Shown here one piece after another: positions 17,859 through 32,104 of a stretch of DNA of 61,664 nt (its first letter is position 1; every line of letters begins with the position of its first letter). Location of the stretch: assembly GCA_022842465.1 (NCBI GenBank), contig JALHPN010000024.1, positions 1 through 61,664 on the forward strand, given 5' to 3'. Origin of the DNA: Polyangiaceae bacterium. GTDB lineage: Bacteria > Myxococcota_A > Polyangia > Polyangiales > Polyangiaceae. The notes beneath the pieces are model-generated. The model was not told where the DNA came from, ran no database searches, and worked only from the letters and a program-made list of their open reading frames with translations. The position numbers were made by a program, and so were the translations under genes.

Positions 17859-19232
17859 CTAGAACACCACCGACGATCCGAGGTACGGCATCACCTCGAA
17901 GAACGTCACCTCGCTACGGTCGTCCCGCGGCGAGTCGTCCGAGAGATCGATCGTGCTCGCGCGCGACTGACCGAAGCCCGCCCCTGCGCGGAGCGACAGC
18001 GTCGTGACGAGGACGAGCGCCTCGGGGTCGGGGTGCTCCTTCAGAGCGAGCGGCGTGCGCTTGCTCACCCCCGCCGTGAGGCCGTACCAGTCGACGCGCG
18101 AGTCGGTGACGAAGTCTCCGAGGACTCGCTGGTTCGCACGGTCGCTGAAGACGCCGCCCCCCACGACCCAGTCCGGCGAGAGCATGTAACGTGCACCGAC
18201 CCGTCCGTTGACGACGGGCTCTCGCGCGCTCGTCAGATTGCCGCTCGGGAGGCCGTGCGCGGCGTCGGCGCCGATCTCGAGCCAGCTCGACGGCGCGAGC
18301 GGTAACGCGACCCCCGCGAGGACACGTCCGGGCACGACGAGCTCGCCCGTCGCCCGCTGCTTGTCGGGCAGCGTCTCCTCGTACGTCGCGATCGGCTCTC
18401 CCGCGCCGCCCACCCGCGTCCCCGTCGTCACGGCGCCACCCTCGTTCGAGGCCGAGAGGGCGACCTCGGGGCTCCGGAGGGTCAGCCCGAGCGCCACCTT
18501 TCCGAGGTCCCACTGGAGCCCCGCTGCTCCCGCGAGGCCCGCGTAGGTGCCGGTGACGCGCGCGCTCGCGGTCACGAACGCGCGCTCCGGGACGGTCTGA
18601 TCGACCGGCGCGAACTGGAGCGCGTACCCCACGTTCTGGGTCGCCTTGGCGTAGGTCCCGAAGAGGGCGAAGCCGATCCGGACGCCCGGCGCGAGCTCGA
18701 TCCCGAGCGCGGGGCCGAAGTGGTACTTCGAGGAGTCCCCCTGCAGATCGAGTCGCTGGCTCGCGCGGATCTCGCGCCCGCTCTCGTCGACCGCGGTATA
18801 GGGCTCGACGACGCCGAGGGTCGAGACGAGGTCGCGCTGGGTGGTGAGGAGACCGCCGGCGACGGTGACGCGGGACGAGAGCGCGGTCGCGGCCACGACC
18901 GCGCTGGGGACGCTGAGGATGTCGAACGCCTTGAGGTCGACGCCGCGCTCCTGGCCGGCGATCCGCACGCGGAGCGCGTTCGGGATCCGCCGGATCCGGA
19001 CGCCGAACGTGGATGCGCTCGCGCTGATGGATCCGCGCTGCACGCCGCCGAGGCCGGCGGGGTTGTACCAGATCGCGCCCGAGTCCCTCCCGCTGGCGAC
19101 GGTGCTCCCCGCCGTCAGCGCCGCATCGTCACCGAAGAAGTAGGGGTCCTGGTTCTGGGCCCATGCCCCACGCGGCGACGCGACCAGCGCGCCCGCGATC
19201 AGGCATGCCGCGAGACGAGGTCGCGTGCTCAT
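17859..19232 (-). CDS. Predicted outer-membrane beta-barrel protein (FadL/OmpP1-like)
   Basis: The 457-residue protein has a signal peptide (MSTRPRL, core, AWA|Q), then an opening resembling OmpP1/FadL proteins (YNPAGLGG), followed by many alternating amphipathic strands rich in Gly, Ala and aromatics. The terminal segment ends in GSSVVF, with the C-terminal phenylalanine typical of outer-membrane barrels. FadL-type channels take up hydrophobic substrates such as fatty acids or hydrocarbons; here the substrate is unknown. The start ATG 19232 faces the divergent epimerase with 75 bases between. The gene converges on the YghO-like gene with 7 bases between the stop codons. Confidence 0.8.
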   Translation of the reverse strand: MSTRPRLAACLIAGALVASPRGAWAQNQDPYFFGDDAALTAGSTVASGRDSGAIWYNPAGLGGVQRGSISASASTFGVRIRRIPNALRVRIAGQERGVDLKAFDILSVPSAVVAATALSSRVTVAGGLLTTQRDLVSTLGVVEPYTAVDESGREIRASQRLDLQGDSSKYHFGPALGIELAPGVRIGFALFGTYAKATQNVGYALQFAPVDQTVPERAFVTASARVTGTYAGLAGAAGLQWDLGKVALGLTLRSPEVALSASNEGGAVTTGTRVGGAGEPIATYEETLPDKQRATGELVVPGRVLAGVALPLAPSSWLEIGADAAHGLPSGNLTSAREPVVNGRVGARYMLSPDWVVGGGVFSDRANQRVLGDFVTDSRVDWYGLTAGVSKRTPLALKEHPDPEALVLVTTLSLRAGAGFGQSRASTIDLSDDSPRDDRSEVTFFEVMPYLGSSVVF

Positions 19233-19307
19233 GCGCGGGGCAGTATGCCATCAGCCGCGGGACGCTCGGCCTTGCTTTCGACGGGGATTCTGGCAAACAC
19301 CCGCGAG

Positions 19308-20291
19308 ATGAAGGTCCTCGTCACGGGCGGTAGCGGATTCCTCGGCAGCCACGTCGCCGAACAGCTCACGCAGGCCGGGCACACGGTGCGCGCGCTCGTC
19401 AGGAAGAGCTCGAACCGCAAGTTCCTCCAGACCCTCGACCGCATCGAGCTCGCCGAAGGCTCGGTGGAGGACCGCGCCAGCATCGACCGCGCGATGCAGG
19501 GCATCGACGCCGTCGTCCACTCGGCCGGCCTCGTGAAGGCGCGCACCGAGGACGAGTTTCACTCGTGCAACACGCAGGGCACCGTGAACCTCCTCGAGGC
19601 GGCGATGGCGCACGCGCCCGGGCTGAAGAGGTTCGTCCACGTCTCGAGCCTCGAGGCGTGCGGCCCCTCCCTCGACGGCCGTCCCGTCCCGCTCGCGCAG
19701 GAGAAGCCCGTCACGGGCTACGGTCGCTCGAAGCTCGCCGCCGAGAAGGAGGTCGTCGCGCGGAAGGAGAAGCTACCCGTCGTCGTCCTCCGTCCGGCCG
19801 CGATCTACGGCCCGCGCGACGTCGAGATCCTCGAGGCCTTCCGCGCCGTCCGAAAGCGCCAGTACCCGGTCATCGGCGACGGAAAGATGCTCGGCGGCTG
19901 GGTCTACGGGCCGGACTGCGCGAAGGCCTGCATCCGCGCGATCGAGGCGGACGTGGCGAGCGGCAGCATCTACTTCGTCGACGACGGCGAGCCGATGACG
20001 ATGGAGCGCGCGATGGGCGAGCTCCTTCCCGAGGCGCTCGGCACCCGTCCCCTCGTCCGCTTCGGGATCCCGTTCCCTCTCCTCCGGATCGCGTCCATCG
20101 GCGTCGAGACGTACGGCAAGGTCCGCAAGAAGCCCGTCATGCTCACGCGGGAGAAGGTCGCGATGCTCGCGCAGCACTGGATCTGCGACAGCTCGAAGAC
20201 GCAGACCGACCTCGGCTGGAAGCCCGAGGTGCGTTTCCCGGACGGCGCGCGGAAGACCGCGGAGTGGTACCAGGCGAACGGCTGGCTCTGA
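19308..20291 (+). CDS. NAD(P)-dependent epimerase/dehydratase (extended SDR)
   Basis: The 327-residue protein has the extended-SDR glycine motif VTGGSGFLGSHVAEQL at the N-terminus, a conserved HSAG segment, Ser/Thr in HVSSLEA and the catalytic Tyr-x-x-x-Lys in YGRSKLAAEK. It resembles NDP-sugar epimerases and 3-beta-hydroxysteroid dehydrogenase-like proteins; the substrate cannot be decided from sequence. The start ATG 19308 is the first methionine of the Rossmann strand and gives the usual length. It is transcribed away from the outer-membrane protein gene and converges on the Ser/Thr kinase ending at 20302, with 10 bases between the stop codons. Confidence 0.9.
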   Translation: MKVLVTGGSGFLGSHVAEQLTQAGHTVRALVRKSSNRKFLQTLDRIELAEGSVEDRASIDRAMQGIDAVVHSAGLVKARTEDEFHSCNTQGTVNLLEAAMAHAPGLKRFVHVSSLEACGPSLDGRPVPLAQEKPVTGYGRSKLAAEKEVVARKEKLPVVVLRPAAIYGPRDVEILEAFRAVRKRQYPVIGDGKMLGGWVYGPDCAKACIRAIEADVASGSIYFVDDGEPMTMERAMGELLPEALGTRPLVRFGIPFPLLRIASIGVETYGKVRKKPVMLTREKVAMLAQHWICDSSKTQTDLGWKPEVRFPDGARKTAEWYQANGWL

Positions 20292-20301
20292 GCCGTACGC
20301 G

Positions 20302-21909
20302 TCAGCGCGCCGTCGTGCAGCGCCAGACGCCCGTGTAGTGGAAGCCGTGATCGTGGACGCCGCGGCAGGGCGCGCCGTGCGTCGCGCCTGCGTAGGTGCG
20401 CGGGGGCCAGCAGCGATCACACTCCACGCGACCGACCCCCTCGTCGCCCGGGGCGGTCGTTCCTCGGCACTCCTTGCCCTCCTGGGTCGCGTCGTAGAGG
20501 TCGTCCCGGTCGCGGCACGAGCGATTCGCGTCGCGCGGCGTCGCGCACAGGGTCATCGTGTTGTTGCGGAGGATGCACAGGCAGCGCGGCGGCTTCGGGA
20601 TCGGGCAGACGGGTCGCTCGATGTGACGGTTGCGACCAGGACTGATGTCGGCGAAGCACTCGCACGTCGTCCGGTCGCGATCGGTCGCGATCCGGAGCGT
20701 CTCGGCGGCGCGGACGTGACGTCGAACCTCTCCAGCGTCGCCCTGCTCCTCGGTCGTCGGAGCGAGAGGCTCGGCGATCGACCCGTCGGGTTCCCCCGCG
20801 TCCGAGGCCGGGGAGGGTGGCGAGGTCCGCTCCACCGGGATGCTGGGCGCCGGCGGTCGACGGCGCGCCGAGGCCCTTTGCCACGTCACGACGCCGAGGA
20901 TCGCGAGGACGACGAGCATCGCCGAGGCCATCGCGCCGAGGAAGACCACCGACGGTCTTCCTCGGGAGGGCCGCGGACGCCCGCGCGCGACGGCGCGTGG
21001 CGAGGAACCGAGGTCCGGAAGATCGGGCGCTCCGGGGAGCGTGTCGGCCGCGAGCGCGCGCACCCGAGACGCACGAGCGGCGTCGGCGAACGGCACGAGC
21101 GCGGCCACCATCTCGGCCGCCGTGGCGTAGCGATCCGCCGGCGCCTTGGCGAGCGCCTTGTCGATGACGTCGGACAGCCCACGCGCGAGCCCGGGGACCA
21201 TGTCGGCGAGCGAACGCGGCACGCGCCCGAGGATCTCGCCGTGGGGCGCCGCGCTGTCGGTCCAGGGGAGCCGCCCCGCGAGGAGCATGTAGACGACGAC
21301 CCCGACCGCGTGGATGTCGGCGCGCGCGTCGACGGCCTCGCCGCGGAGCTGCTCGGGCGCCTGGAAGCTCGGCGTTCCGATCTCCTCGCCGGTCCTCGTG
21401 AGGCGCGCGTCCTCCGAGAGGACGAGGCCGAAGTCGAGGAGCTTCACGGACTCGCCCGCGAGCGTGTTCGCGATCCACACGTTGCCCGGCTTCACGTCGC
21501 GATGGACGAGGCCCGCGGCGTGCGCGGCAGCGAGGCCGGAGAGGATCTGGATCGCGATGTCGACCGCCCGCTTCGGCTCGAGCGGAGCCTCACGCCGCCC
21601 GAGGGCGGCCAGCGACTCGCCTTCGAGCAGCTCCATCACGAGGAGCGGCGGCTCGCCCTCCGGCGTCTGGAAGTCGAGGACGCTGACGACGTTCGGGTGA
21701 CGGAGCTTGCTCAGCGCACGCGCCTCCTTGCGGAAGCGCGCGATGGTCGAGGCGCTCTGCACGCGTAGGACCTTCACCGCCACGCGCCGCGCGAGACCCA
21801 GCTGCTCGGCCTCGTACACCTGCCCGATGCCGCCTTCGCCGACGAGCCGCACGAGGCGGTAGCGTCCGGCGAGCGTCCTACCGAGGAGGTCTTCGGGAGC
21901 GAGGGACAA
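20302..21909 (-). CDS. Transmembrane Ser/Thr protein kinase with 12-Cys extracytoplasmic domain
   Basis: The 535-residue protein has a eukaryote-like kinase domain (about 15-275): Gly-rich loop GEGGIGQV, K46, the HRDVKPGN catalytic loop (D138), LDFG (D159) and an APEQ activation-segment end. A single transmembrane helix lies at 321-343. The C-terminal about 190 residues face outward. They begin as a Pro/Ser/Asp-rich linker and end in a region of about 125 residues with twelve cysteines, suggesting a disulfide-stabilised sensor. PASTA repeats are absent. The gene follows another Ser/Thr kinase (21943-23232) by 33 bases in the same direction, so both are probably one operon. The signal sensed is unknown. 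Confidence 0.92.
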   Translation of the reverse strand: MSLAPEDLLGRTLAGRYRLVRLVGEGGIGQVYEAEQLGLARRVAVKVLRVQSASTIARFRKEARALSKLRHPNVVSVLDFQTPEGEPPLLVMELLEGESLAALGRREAPLEPKRAVDIAIQILSGLAAAHAAGLVHRDVKPGNVWIANTLAGESVKLLDFGLVLSEDARLTRTGEEIGTPSFQAPEQLRGEAVDARADIHAVGVVVYMLLAGRLPWTDSAAPHGEILGRVPRSLADMVPGLARGLSDVIDKALAKAPADRYATAAEMVAALVPFADAARASRVRALAADTLPGAPDLPDLGSSPRAVARGRPRPSRGRPSVVFLGAMASAMLVVLAILGVVTWQRASARRRPPAPSIPVERTSPPSPASDAGEPDGSIAEPLAPTTEEQGDAGEVRRHVRAAETLRIATDRDRTTCECFADISPGRNRHIERPVCPIPKPPRCLCILRNNTMTLCATPRDANRSCRDRDDLYDATQEGKECRGTTAPGDEGVGRVECDRCWPPRTYAGATHGAPCRGVHDHGFHYTGVWRCTTAR

Positions 21910-21942
21910 CGGTGAGCACAGGCTACCGTGAACCGAGCGCCG

Positions 21943-23232
21943 TCACCGCCGCGAACGTACCCATGCGATCGCGAGCGCGAGGGCGACGACGAGGCCGAGC
22001 GTGACGAGCGCGAGGACGGCGACGACGGCGCGCGGCGACGGAGTCGCGGGAGGAGGCGGCGCGGGCACGTGCGCCGCCTGCGGCGTGAACGCGACGGAGC
22101 CCGACGGCGAGGGGACCTGCGGATGGGACGGAGGCGCGCTCGGCCGCGCGATCGGCGGGGGAGCCGGCTGCATCATCCGCGTCGTCCGATCCATCTTGGG
22201 CGTGTCGGGCGGCTTCCCCTCCGAGCGCGGCGGGAAGTGCACCGTGCGCGGGGGCGGCTCGCGATCGAGGGCGACCTCGATGGTCTCGGGCGCGTCGTCC
22301 CGCTCGGGGGGAGGCCCGCCGCCGCGCGTCTCCGAGGCGAACGGCGCGATGGCGGCGTACATCGCGGCGGCGTCGCGGAAGCGCCCCTCGGGGTCCTTCG
22401 CGAGCGCGCGCGCGACGGCGTCGGCGAGCCCGCGCGGTACGCCCGGCACCACGGTCGCGAGGCCCTCCGGCGTCCGCGCGGCGATCTCCGCGAAGACGTC
22501 CGGTCCCTGGCTGTCCCAGAGGCGCCGGCCCGCGATCATCTCCCAGAGCACGACGCCGACCGCGTGGAGGTCGCTCCGGGGGTCGGCTGGGAGCCGGTGG
22601 ATCTGCTCCGGCGCGAGGTAGGCGCGCGTGCCGATGAGCCGCCCGGAGCGCGCGGTGGGCCCGATCGCCTCGTCGACGTCGAGGTTCTTCACGAGCCCGA
22701 AGTCGAGGAGCTTCACGAGGTCGCCGGTCATCGTCGGAACGAGCCAGATGTTCGCCGGCTTCACGTCGCGATGGACGAGGCCCAGGCGGTGCGCCGCCGC
22801 GAGCCCGTCGAGGACCTGGCACGCGAGGCGCGTCGCGCGACCGAAGGGGAGCGCGCCCTCCTCCTCGAGGAGCACGTCGACTGACCGTCCCGCGAGGAGC
22901 TCCATGACGAGGAACGGCGGCTCGCCTTCCTCCCAGTGGAAGTCGAAGACGGAGACGACGTGCGGGGACTGCACGGCGCTCGCGGCGAGCGCCTCGCGTC
23001 GGAGCCGCTCGAACGACTCTCCCTCGCCACCACGGACGAGCTTGATGGCGACGCGTCGGCGGAGCTCGAGCTGCTCCGCCTCGTAGACCGACCCCATGCC
23101 ACCGGCGCCGACGGGGCCGAGGATGCGATAGCGGTTCGCGAGGACCGCGCCCGGCGCGAGGTCGTGCAGCGGCGACACGCGCAGATCGCGGAGCGTCGTC
23201 TTGTCGTCCTTCTTCTCGCCGTCGTCGTTCAC
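21943..23232 (-). CDS. Transmembrane Ser/Thr protein kinase
   Basis: The 429-residue protein has a complete eukaryote-like kinase domain (about 35-290): GAGGMGSV loop, K64 in VAIKLV, HRDVKPAN (H154-D156), DFG at 177-179 and APEQ. A long Pro-rich juxtamembrane linker (about 300-400) follows, and one terminal transmembrane segment (about 403-425) leaves almost no extracytoplasmic part. It therefore cannot sense outside signals by itself and may act together with the neighbouring kinase that does have an outer domain. The start ATG 23232 precedes a highly charged N-terminus. It is divergent from the gene starting at 23382. Confidence 0.92.
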   Translation of the reverse strand: MNDDGEKKDDKTTLRDLRVSPLHDLAPGAVLANRYRILGPVGAGGMGSVYEAEQLELRRRVAIKLVRGGEGESFERLRREALAASAVQSPHVVSVFDFHWEEGEPPFLVMELLAGRSVDVLLEEEGALPFGRATRLACQVLDGLAAAHRLGLVHRDVKPANIWLVPTMTGDLVKLLDFGLVKNLDVDEAIGPTARSGRLIGTRAYLAPEQIHRLPADPRSDLHAVGVVLWEMIAGRRLWDSQGPDVFAEIAARTPEGLATVVPGVPRGLADAVARALAKDPEGRFRDAAAMYAAIAPFASETRGGGPPPERDDAPETIEVALDREPPPRTVHFPPRSEGKPPDTPKMDRTTRMMQPAPPPIARPSAPPSHPQVPSPSGSVAFTPQAAHVPAPPPPATPSPRAVVAVLALVTLGLVVALALAIAWVRSRR

Positions 23233-23381
23233 GGGTCGCGCCGGACGCGCATCCTGGCACAGGTCCGCGAGGCGGTGGGCCCGCAGCGGGCGAGGCTCGG
23301 CGACCTCACCGACCTCGCGTGATCTCGGGCACTTCCCGGGGGCACGCCGCGTGCTCGGCCTTCGCCGAGGAGAGAGAAGCC

Positions 23382-23909
23382 GTGCCTGCTGCGTCCGCGT
23401 CGCTCCGCGTCCCGAGCCTCACGAGTGAGACCGACGTCCTCGTCGCGAGGTGTCTCGCCGAGGTGCGCACCGCCGCGAACCTCGACGACCTGCCCGTGCT
23501 CGACACGGTGCCGAAGCGGATCGCCAAGGCCCGGCCGATGCCGAAGACGGGCCGCTCGGTCCCTCCGCCGCTCCCCGCGCGGGCGCTCGTCGCGGCGTCC
23601 CCGGTGGCCGCGCTCGTCCTCGCGCCGGTGCCCGTCCCGTCGCCGTCGGCCGCGCGCGCGTTCGCGGCCGGTCTCGTCGCGACCCCGACCTCGACGACGA
23701 TGAAGATCCCGCGGGGGCGCCGTCGCGCGTCCTCGGGGTTCGCCCTGTTCCTCTGCGCCCTCGTCGCGCTCGTCACGGGGGCGCTGGCCGTGGTCCGGAG
23801 CCCCCTCCGCCACCGGGAGCCCGTCGCACGGACGGTGACGGTGGCGACCGCCGCCGCCCACGAGATGGCGCGGGCGACGCTCGACGTCCTGTTCTTCGGC
23901 GAGCGCTGA
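23382..23909 (+). CDS. Single-pass membrane protein, unknown function
   Basis: The predicted 175-residue protein starts at GTG 23382 with a GAGGAG-like sequence about ten bases upstream; an alternative ATG at 23319 would add 21 residues of weaker coding character. It has a charged N-terminal half (about 1-50) with an LxxV pattern, an Ala/Pro-rich middle, and one transmembrane segment (about 118-140, FALFLCALVALVTG) followed by a short outer or inner tail. No family is recognised. It lies between the Ser/Thr kinase pair and secA and is transcribed towards secA with 150 bases between them. Confidence 0.65.
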   Translation: MPAASASLRVPSLTSETDVLVARCLAEVRTAANLDDLPVLDTVPKRIAKARPMPKTGRSVPPPLPARALVAASPVAALVLAPVPVPSPSAARAFAAGLVATPTSTTMKIPRGRRRASSGFALFLCALVALVTGALAVVRSPLRHREPVARTVTVATAAAHEMARATLDVLFFGER

Positions 23910-24059
23910 AGACCGCCGGATTCGGGCGGGCGTACGTCACAAGGCGGCTCGTGCTAGCCTCCCCGGCCCCGCGCCGGGAATGCTTCCGCGCCGGCCCGGG
24001 GTTTGCCATCCGCCCTCCCCCTCACTAGGTTGGGCGCCCCGAAAGGAACGCGACGTCGC

Positions 24060-27119
<3,060 letters not shown>

Positions 27120-27128
27120 GCGCGGGGC

Positions 27129-27548
27129 TCAGCGTCGCCCGTCGTGCCGGTGGCCCTCGCACCGGCGCGGCAGGCCCGCCTTGACCTCGTCGCGCGTGAC
27201 GAGGCCGTCGTCGTTCGTGTCGATCTCGGCGAGGCGCGCGAGGAGCTTCGCCGGGAGCGGCTGCGGGAGCGTGGCGAGGGTGATGACCCTGTCCTTCGTC
27301 CCGTCGAGTCGGTCGAGGAGCTTCCACTTGTGCTTCTTGTGGCGCCGCGCGTGACCACCGACGCAGTCGCGGCCGTTCGGCCCCATGGTGGCGTCGAGCG
27401 AAAGCTCGCTCTCGACCGCTTCGACCACCTCGAGGTCGTCGTCCCCCACGTCGTCGTCGTCATCGATCTCCCCGGCGCAGCCGCCGAGGACGAGCGCCGT
27501 GACCCCGAGGAGACCCGCGCACCACGTCCAAGCATGTTTGCTTCGCAT
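27129..27548 (-). CDS. EF-hand lipoprotein
   Basis: The 139-residue predicted lipoprotein has a hydrophobic leader and a lipobox ending LGGC (Cys24). A strongly acidic segment follows (runs of Asp, about 29-40), then a basic region (HARRHKKHKWK). Near the C-terminus is one well-formed EF-hand calcium-binding loop, DTNDDGLVTRDE (110-121), so the protein probably binds Ca2+. The other hand of a pair is not obvious, though residues about 78-90 could be a degenerate one. I chose the ATG at 27548, the beginning of the signal peptide. Longer in-frame starts upstream to 28052 lie inside the opposite-strand gene. Role unknown. Confidence 0.78.
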   Translation of the reverse strand: MRSKHAWTWCAGLLGVTALVLGGCAGEIDDDDDVGDDDLEVVEAVESELSLDATMGPNGRDCVGGHARRHKKHKWKLLDRLDGTKDRVITLATLPQPLPAKLLARLAEIDTNDDGLVTRDEVKAGLPRRCEGHRHDGRR

Positions 27549-27762
27549 GCCGTGGAGCCGAGCACGGGCCGTGCCTCGTGACGGACCGCCCAAGCTTTCG
27601 GAACTCCAGGGGGGAGACGGCGTGGGAGTGTGGCGCCTCATCCTCCCCGTGGAGGGGCCACGGCCCAGGACGCGTGGGCGTTCACCCGTGGGTCGGTGCG
27701 GCGAGGGCTGCGCGGAGCCTGCTTCTTGGCGGGCGGTCCGGCGGCGCGCTACCGTCGGCGAG

Positions 27763-28371
27763 ATGAGAGCCGGCTCGTTCCTCCTCGCGCTCGCGCTCGC
27801 GCTACCGTGCGTCGGTCTCGCATGCGACGACGACACGAGCCGGCCTCCGCCCGCGGCAGACGGGACCGATCTGCCGCCCAACGCCTCGGGCGGGAGCGGG
27901 AGCGGCGACGGCGGCCCGCGCGTGAGCGACGCCGGCGGCGACGCCTCGGCCGCCTGCAACGACCTCGTCGCGACGGACGGTCCGGCCGTGGACCAGTTCG
28001 GGGCGCTCGGTGACCCGCCCGTCGGCAACGGCGGCAACGTCGAGACCGGCACCTACCAGCTCACCGACGCGAGGCTCTACGGACTGGGCTCGGCGGGCGC
28101 GACGGGGTTCTCGAACCGCGGCGTCCTCGCCCTCGAGGTGACGGCTGGGACGGGCACCTTCAGCCGGGTCATCACGACGACGAGCCAGTCCGGACAGATC
28201 GTCTCCGAGGTCCGCGAGACCGGGGGCCTCGTCGTCTCGGGGTCCTCCATCGCGCTCTCCGTGACGTGCCCAGGGGCGCGTCAGGAGCAGCTCTCCTTCA
28301 CGTCCACGGCGACGACCTTGATCACGACGAACCCGCAGACACGCGAGTCGTACACCTTCACGAGGCGCTGA
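27763..28371 (+). CDS. Lipoprotein, unknown function
   Basis: The 202-residue predicted lipoprotein starts at ATG 27763 with a leucine/alanine-rich leader and lipobox GLAC (Cys about 21). A Gly/Asp/Pro linker (to about 65) precedes a folded part (about 66-202) with a beta-strand pattern (TYQLTDARLYG, RGVLALEVT, SFTSTATTLIT). This resembles the small beta domains seen in uncharacterised myxobacterial lipoproteins. No catalytic motif is recognised. The next lipoprotein starts 17 bases downstream, and both may share a transcript. Confidence 0.75.
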   Translation: MRAGSFLLALALALPCVGLACDDDTSRPPPAADGTDLPPNASGGSGSGDGGPRVSDAGGDASAACNDLVATDGPAVDQFGALGDPPVGNGGNVETGTYQLTDARLYGLGSAGATGFSNRGVLALEVTAGTGTFSRVITTTSQSGQIVSEVRETGGLVVSGSSIALSVTCPGARQEQLSFTSTATTLITTNPQTRESYTFTRR

Positions 28372-28388
28372 GGTATGCTCCGCCCGTC

Positions 28389-28910
28389 ATGAACCTCGCT
28401 CGCTCCCTTCGTCGTGTCGCCGTGATCATGTCCCTCGGCGTGGTCGGTCTCGGGATGGTCGGCTGCGGAGAAGGCCCCGAAGCCAAGACCGCGAACGTCA
28501 AGTCCGGGCCGATGCCGGAAGGGGAGGCCTGGACCGGCGTCTACTTCCACCCGGTCTACGGCTACCTCCACCTCGTCGAGGAGGGCGCGAACGTCGTCGG
28601 CAAGTGGAAGCGCGCCGACCAGAGCAAGTGGGGAGAGATGAGCGGCACGAAGGCCGGCAACGTCCTCCACTACGCCTGGAAGGAGCACAACCTCGGCGGC
28701 ATGTCGGTGGGCGCCGCCGCGACGACGAAGGGCAAAGGGTACTTCGTCTACAAGATGGATCAGGAGAACCGCCCGTACCTCGAGGGCCAGTTCGGCCTCG
28801 ACGACTCCGAGGTCGGCACCGACTGGCGGAACATGAAGCAGCCGCGCATGCAGCCCGACCTGAAGTCGATCCCGGGCGAGACCGACGGTCAGCCCGCGAC
28901 GACCTTCTGA
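28389..28910 (+). CDS. Lipoprotein, unknown function
   Basis: The 173-residue predicted lipoprotein has a short basic N-terminus, a hydrophobic core and lipobox MVGC (Cys about 26). The mature part (about 30-173) begins with a Tyr/His-rich segment (WTGVYFHPVYGYLHL) and contains glycine-rich strands with regularly spaced Lys/Trp, suggesting a lipocalin-like or small beta-barrel fold. That resemblance is an impression, not a homology claim. It lies 17 bases behind the previous lipoprotein and 68 bases ahead of gcvP, on the same strand. Confidence 0.75.
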   Translation: MNLARSLRRVAVIMSLGVVGLGMVGCGEGPEAKTANVKSGPMPEGEAWTGVYFHPVYGYLHLVEEGANVVGKWKRADQSKWGEMSGTKAGNVLHYAWKEHNLGGMSVGAAATTKGKGYFVYKMDQENRPYLEGQFGLDDSEVGTDWRNMKQPRMQPDLKSIPGETDGQPATTF

Positions 28911-28978
28911 GAGAGGTCCGCTCGCGCTTCCGGGCGAGGCCTTTTCGCAGGGCCTCCGGCGTACTATGAGGGAGCGAC

Positions 28979-31855
<2,877 letters not shown>

Positions 31856-31948
31856 GGGCCACCCGACGACGGTGGCTCACTCCGCAGCGTGACGGCCCTC
31901 GATGCAGTCGCCAGTGTGGCGGCAACAACAGGACGACTCCATGGGTGA

Positions 31949-32104
31949 GTGCCGAAGAAAGAAGGTGATGCTCGACGCCGCGTCAACGCGCTAGCGGACG
32001 CCACCGAGGATCTGACGTCCGACGACGACGACCTGCGGCGACACTCGCGCATCACGGCCCTCGCCGCGCGCTGGGCTGCTTACTGCAAGCGGCTCGGCGA
32101 GGAG
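31949..32104 (+). pseudogene. Possible truncated remnant of an unrecognised gene
   Basis: In the 249-base convergent gap between gcvP and the transporter gene there is an open frame starting GTG 31949 that reads as an ordinary helical protein segment (RRRVNALADATEDL, AARWAAYCKRLG). It appears to end abruptly where the opposite-strand transporter gene ends at 32105; beyond that the frame continues only as antisense of the transporter. This could be the N-terminal remnant of a gene interrupted by later acquisition of the transporter. It could also be chance coding in a GC-rich genome. Confidence 0.25.

Noticed and set aside
23910..24059. Inverted repeat ahead of secA as a regulatory hairpin
   Set aside because: The GC-rich repeat between 23964 and 24002 pairs only imperfectly, and such stretches are common by chance at this base composition.
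28911..28978. Glycine riboswitch upstream of gcvP
   Set aside because: The gap is only 68 bases and lacks the paired aptamer core; only a 6-bp hairpin (28936-28956) is seen.
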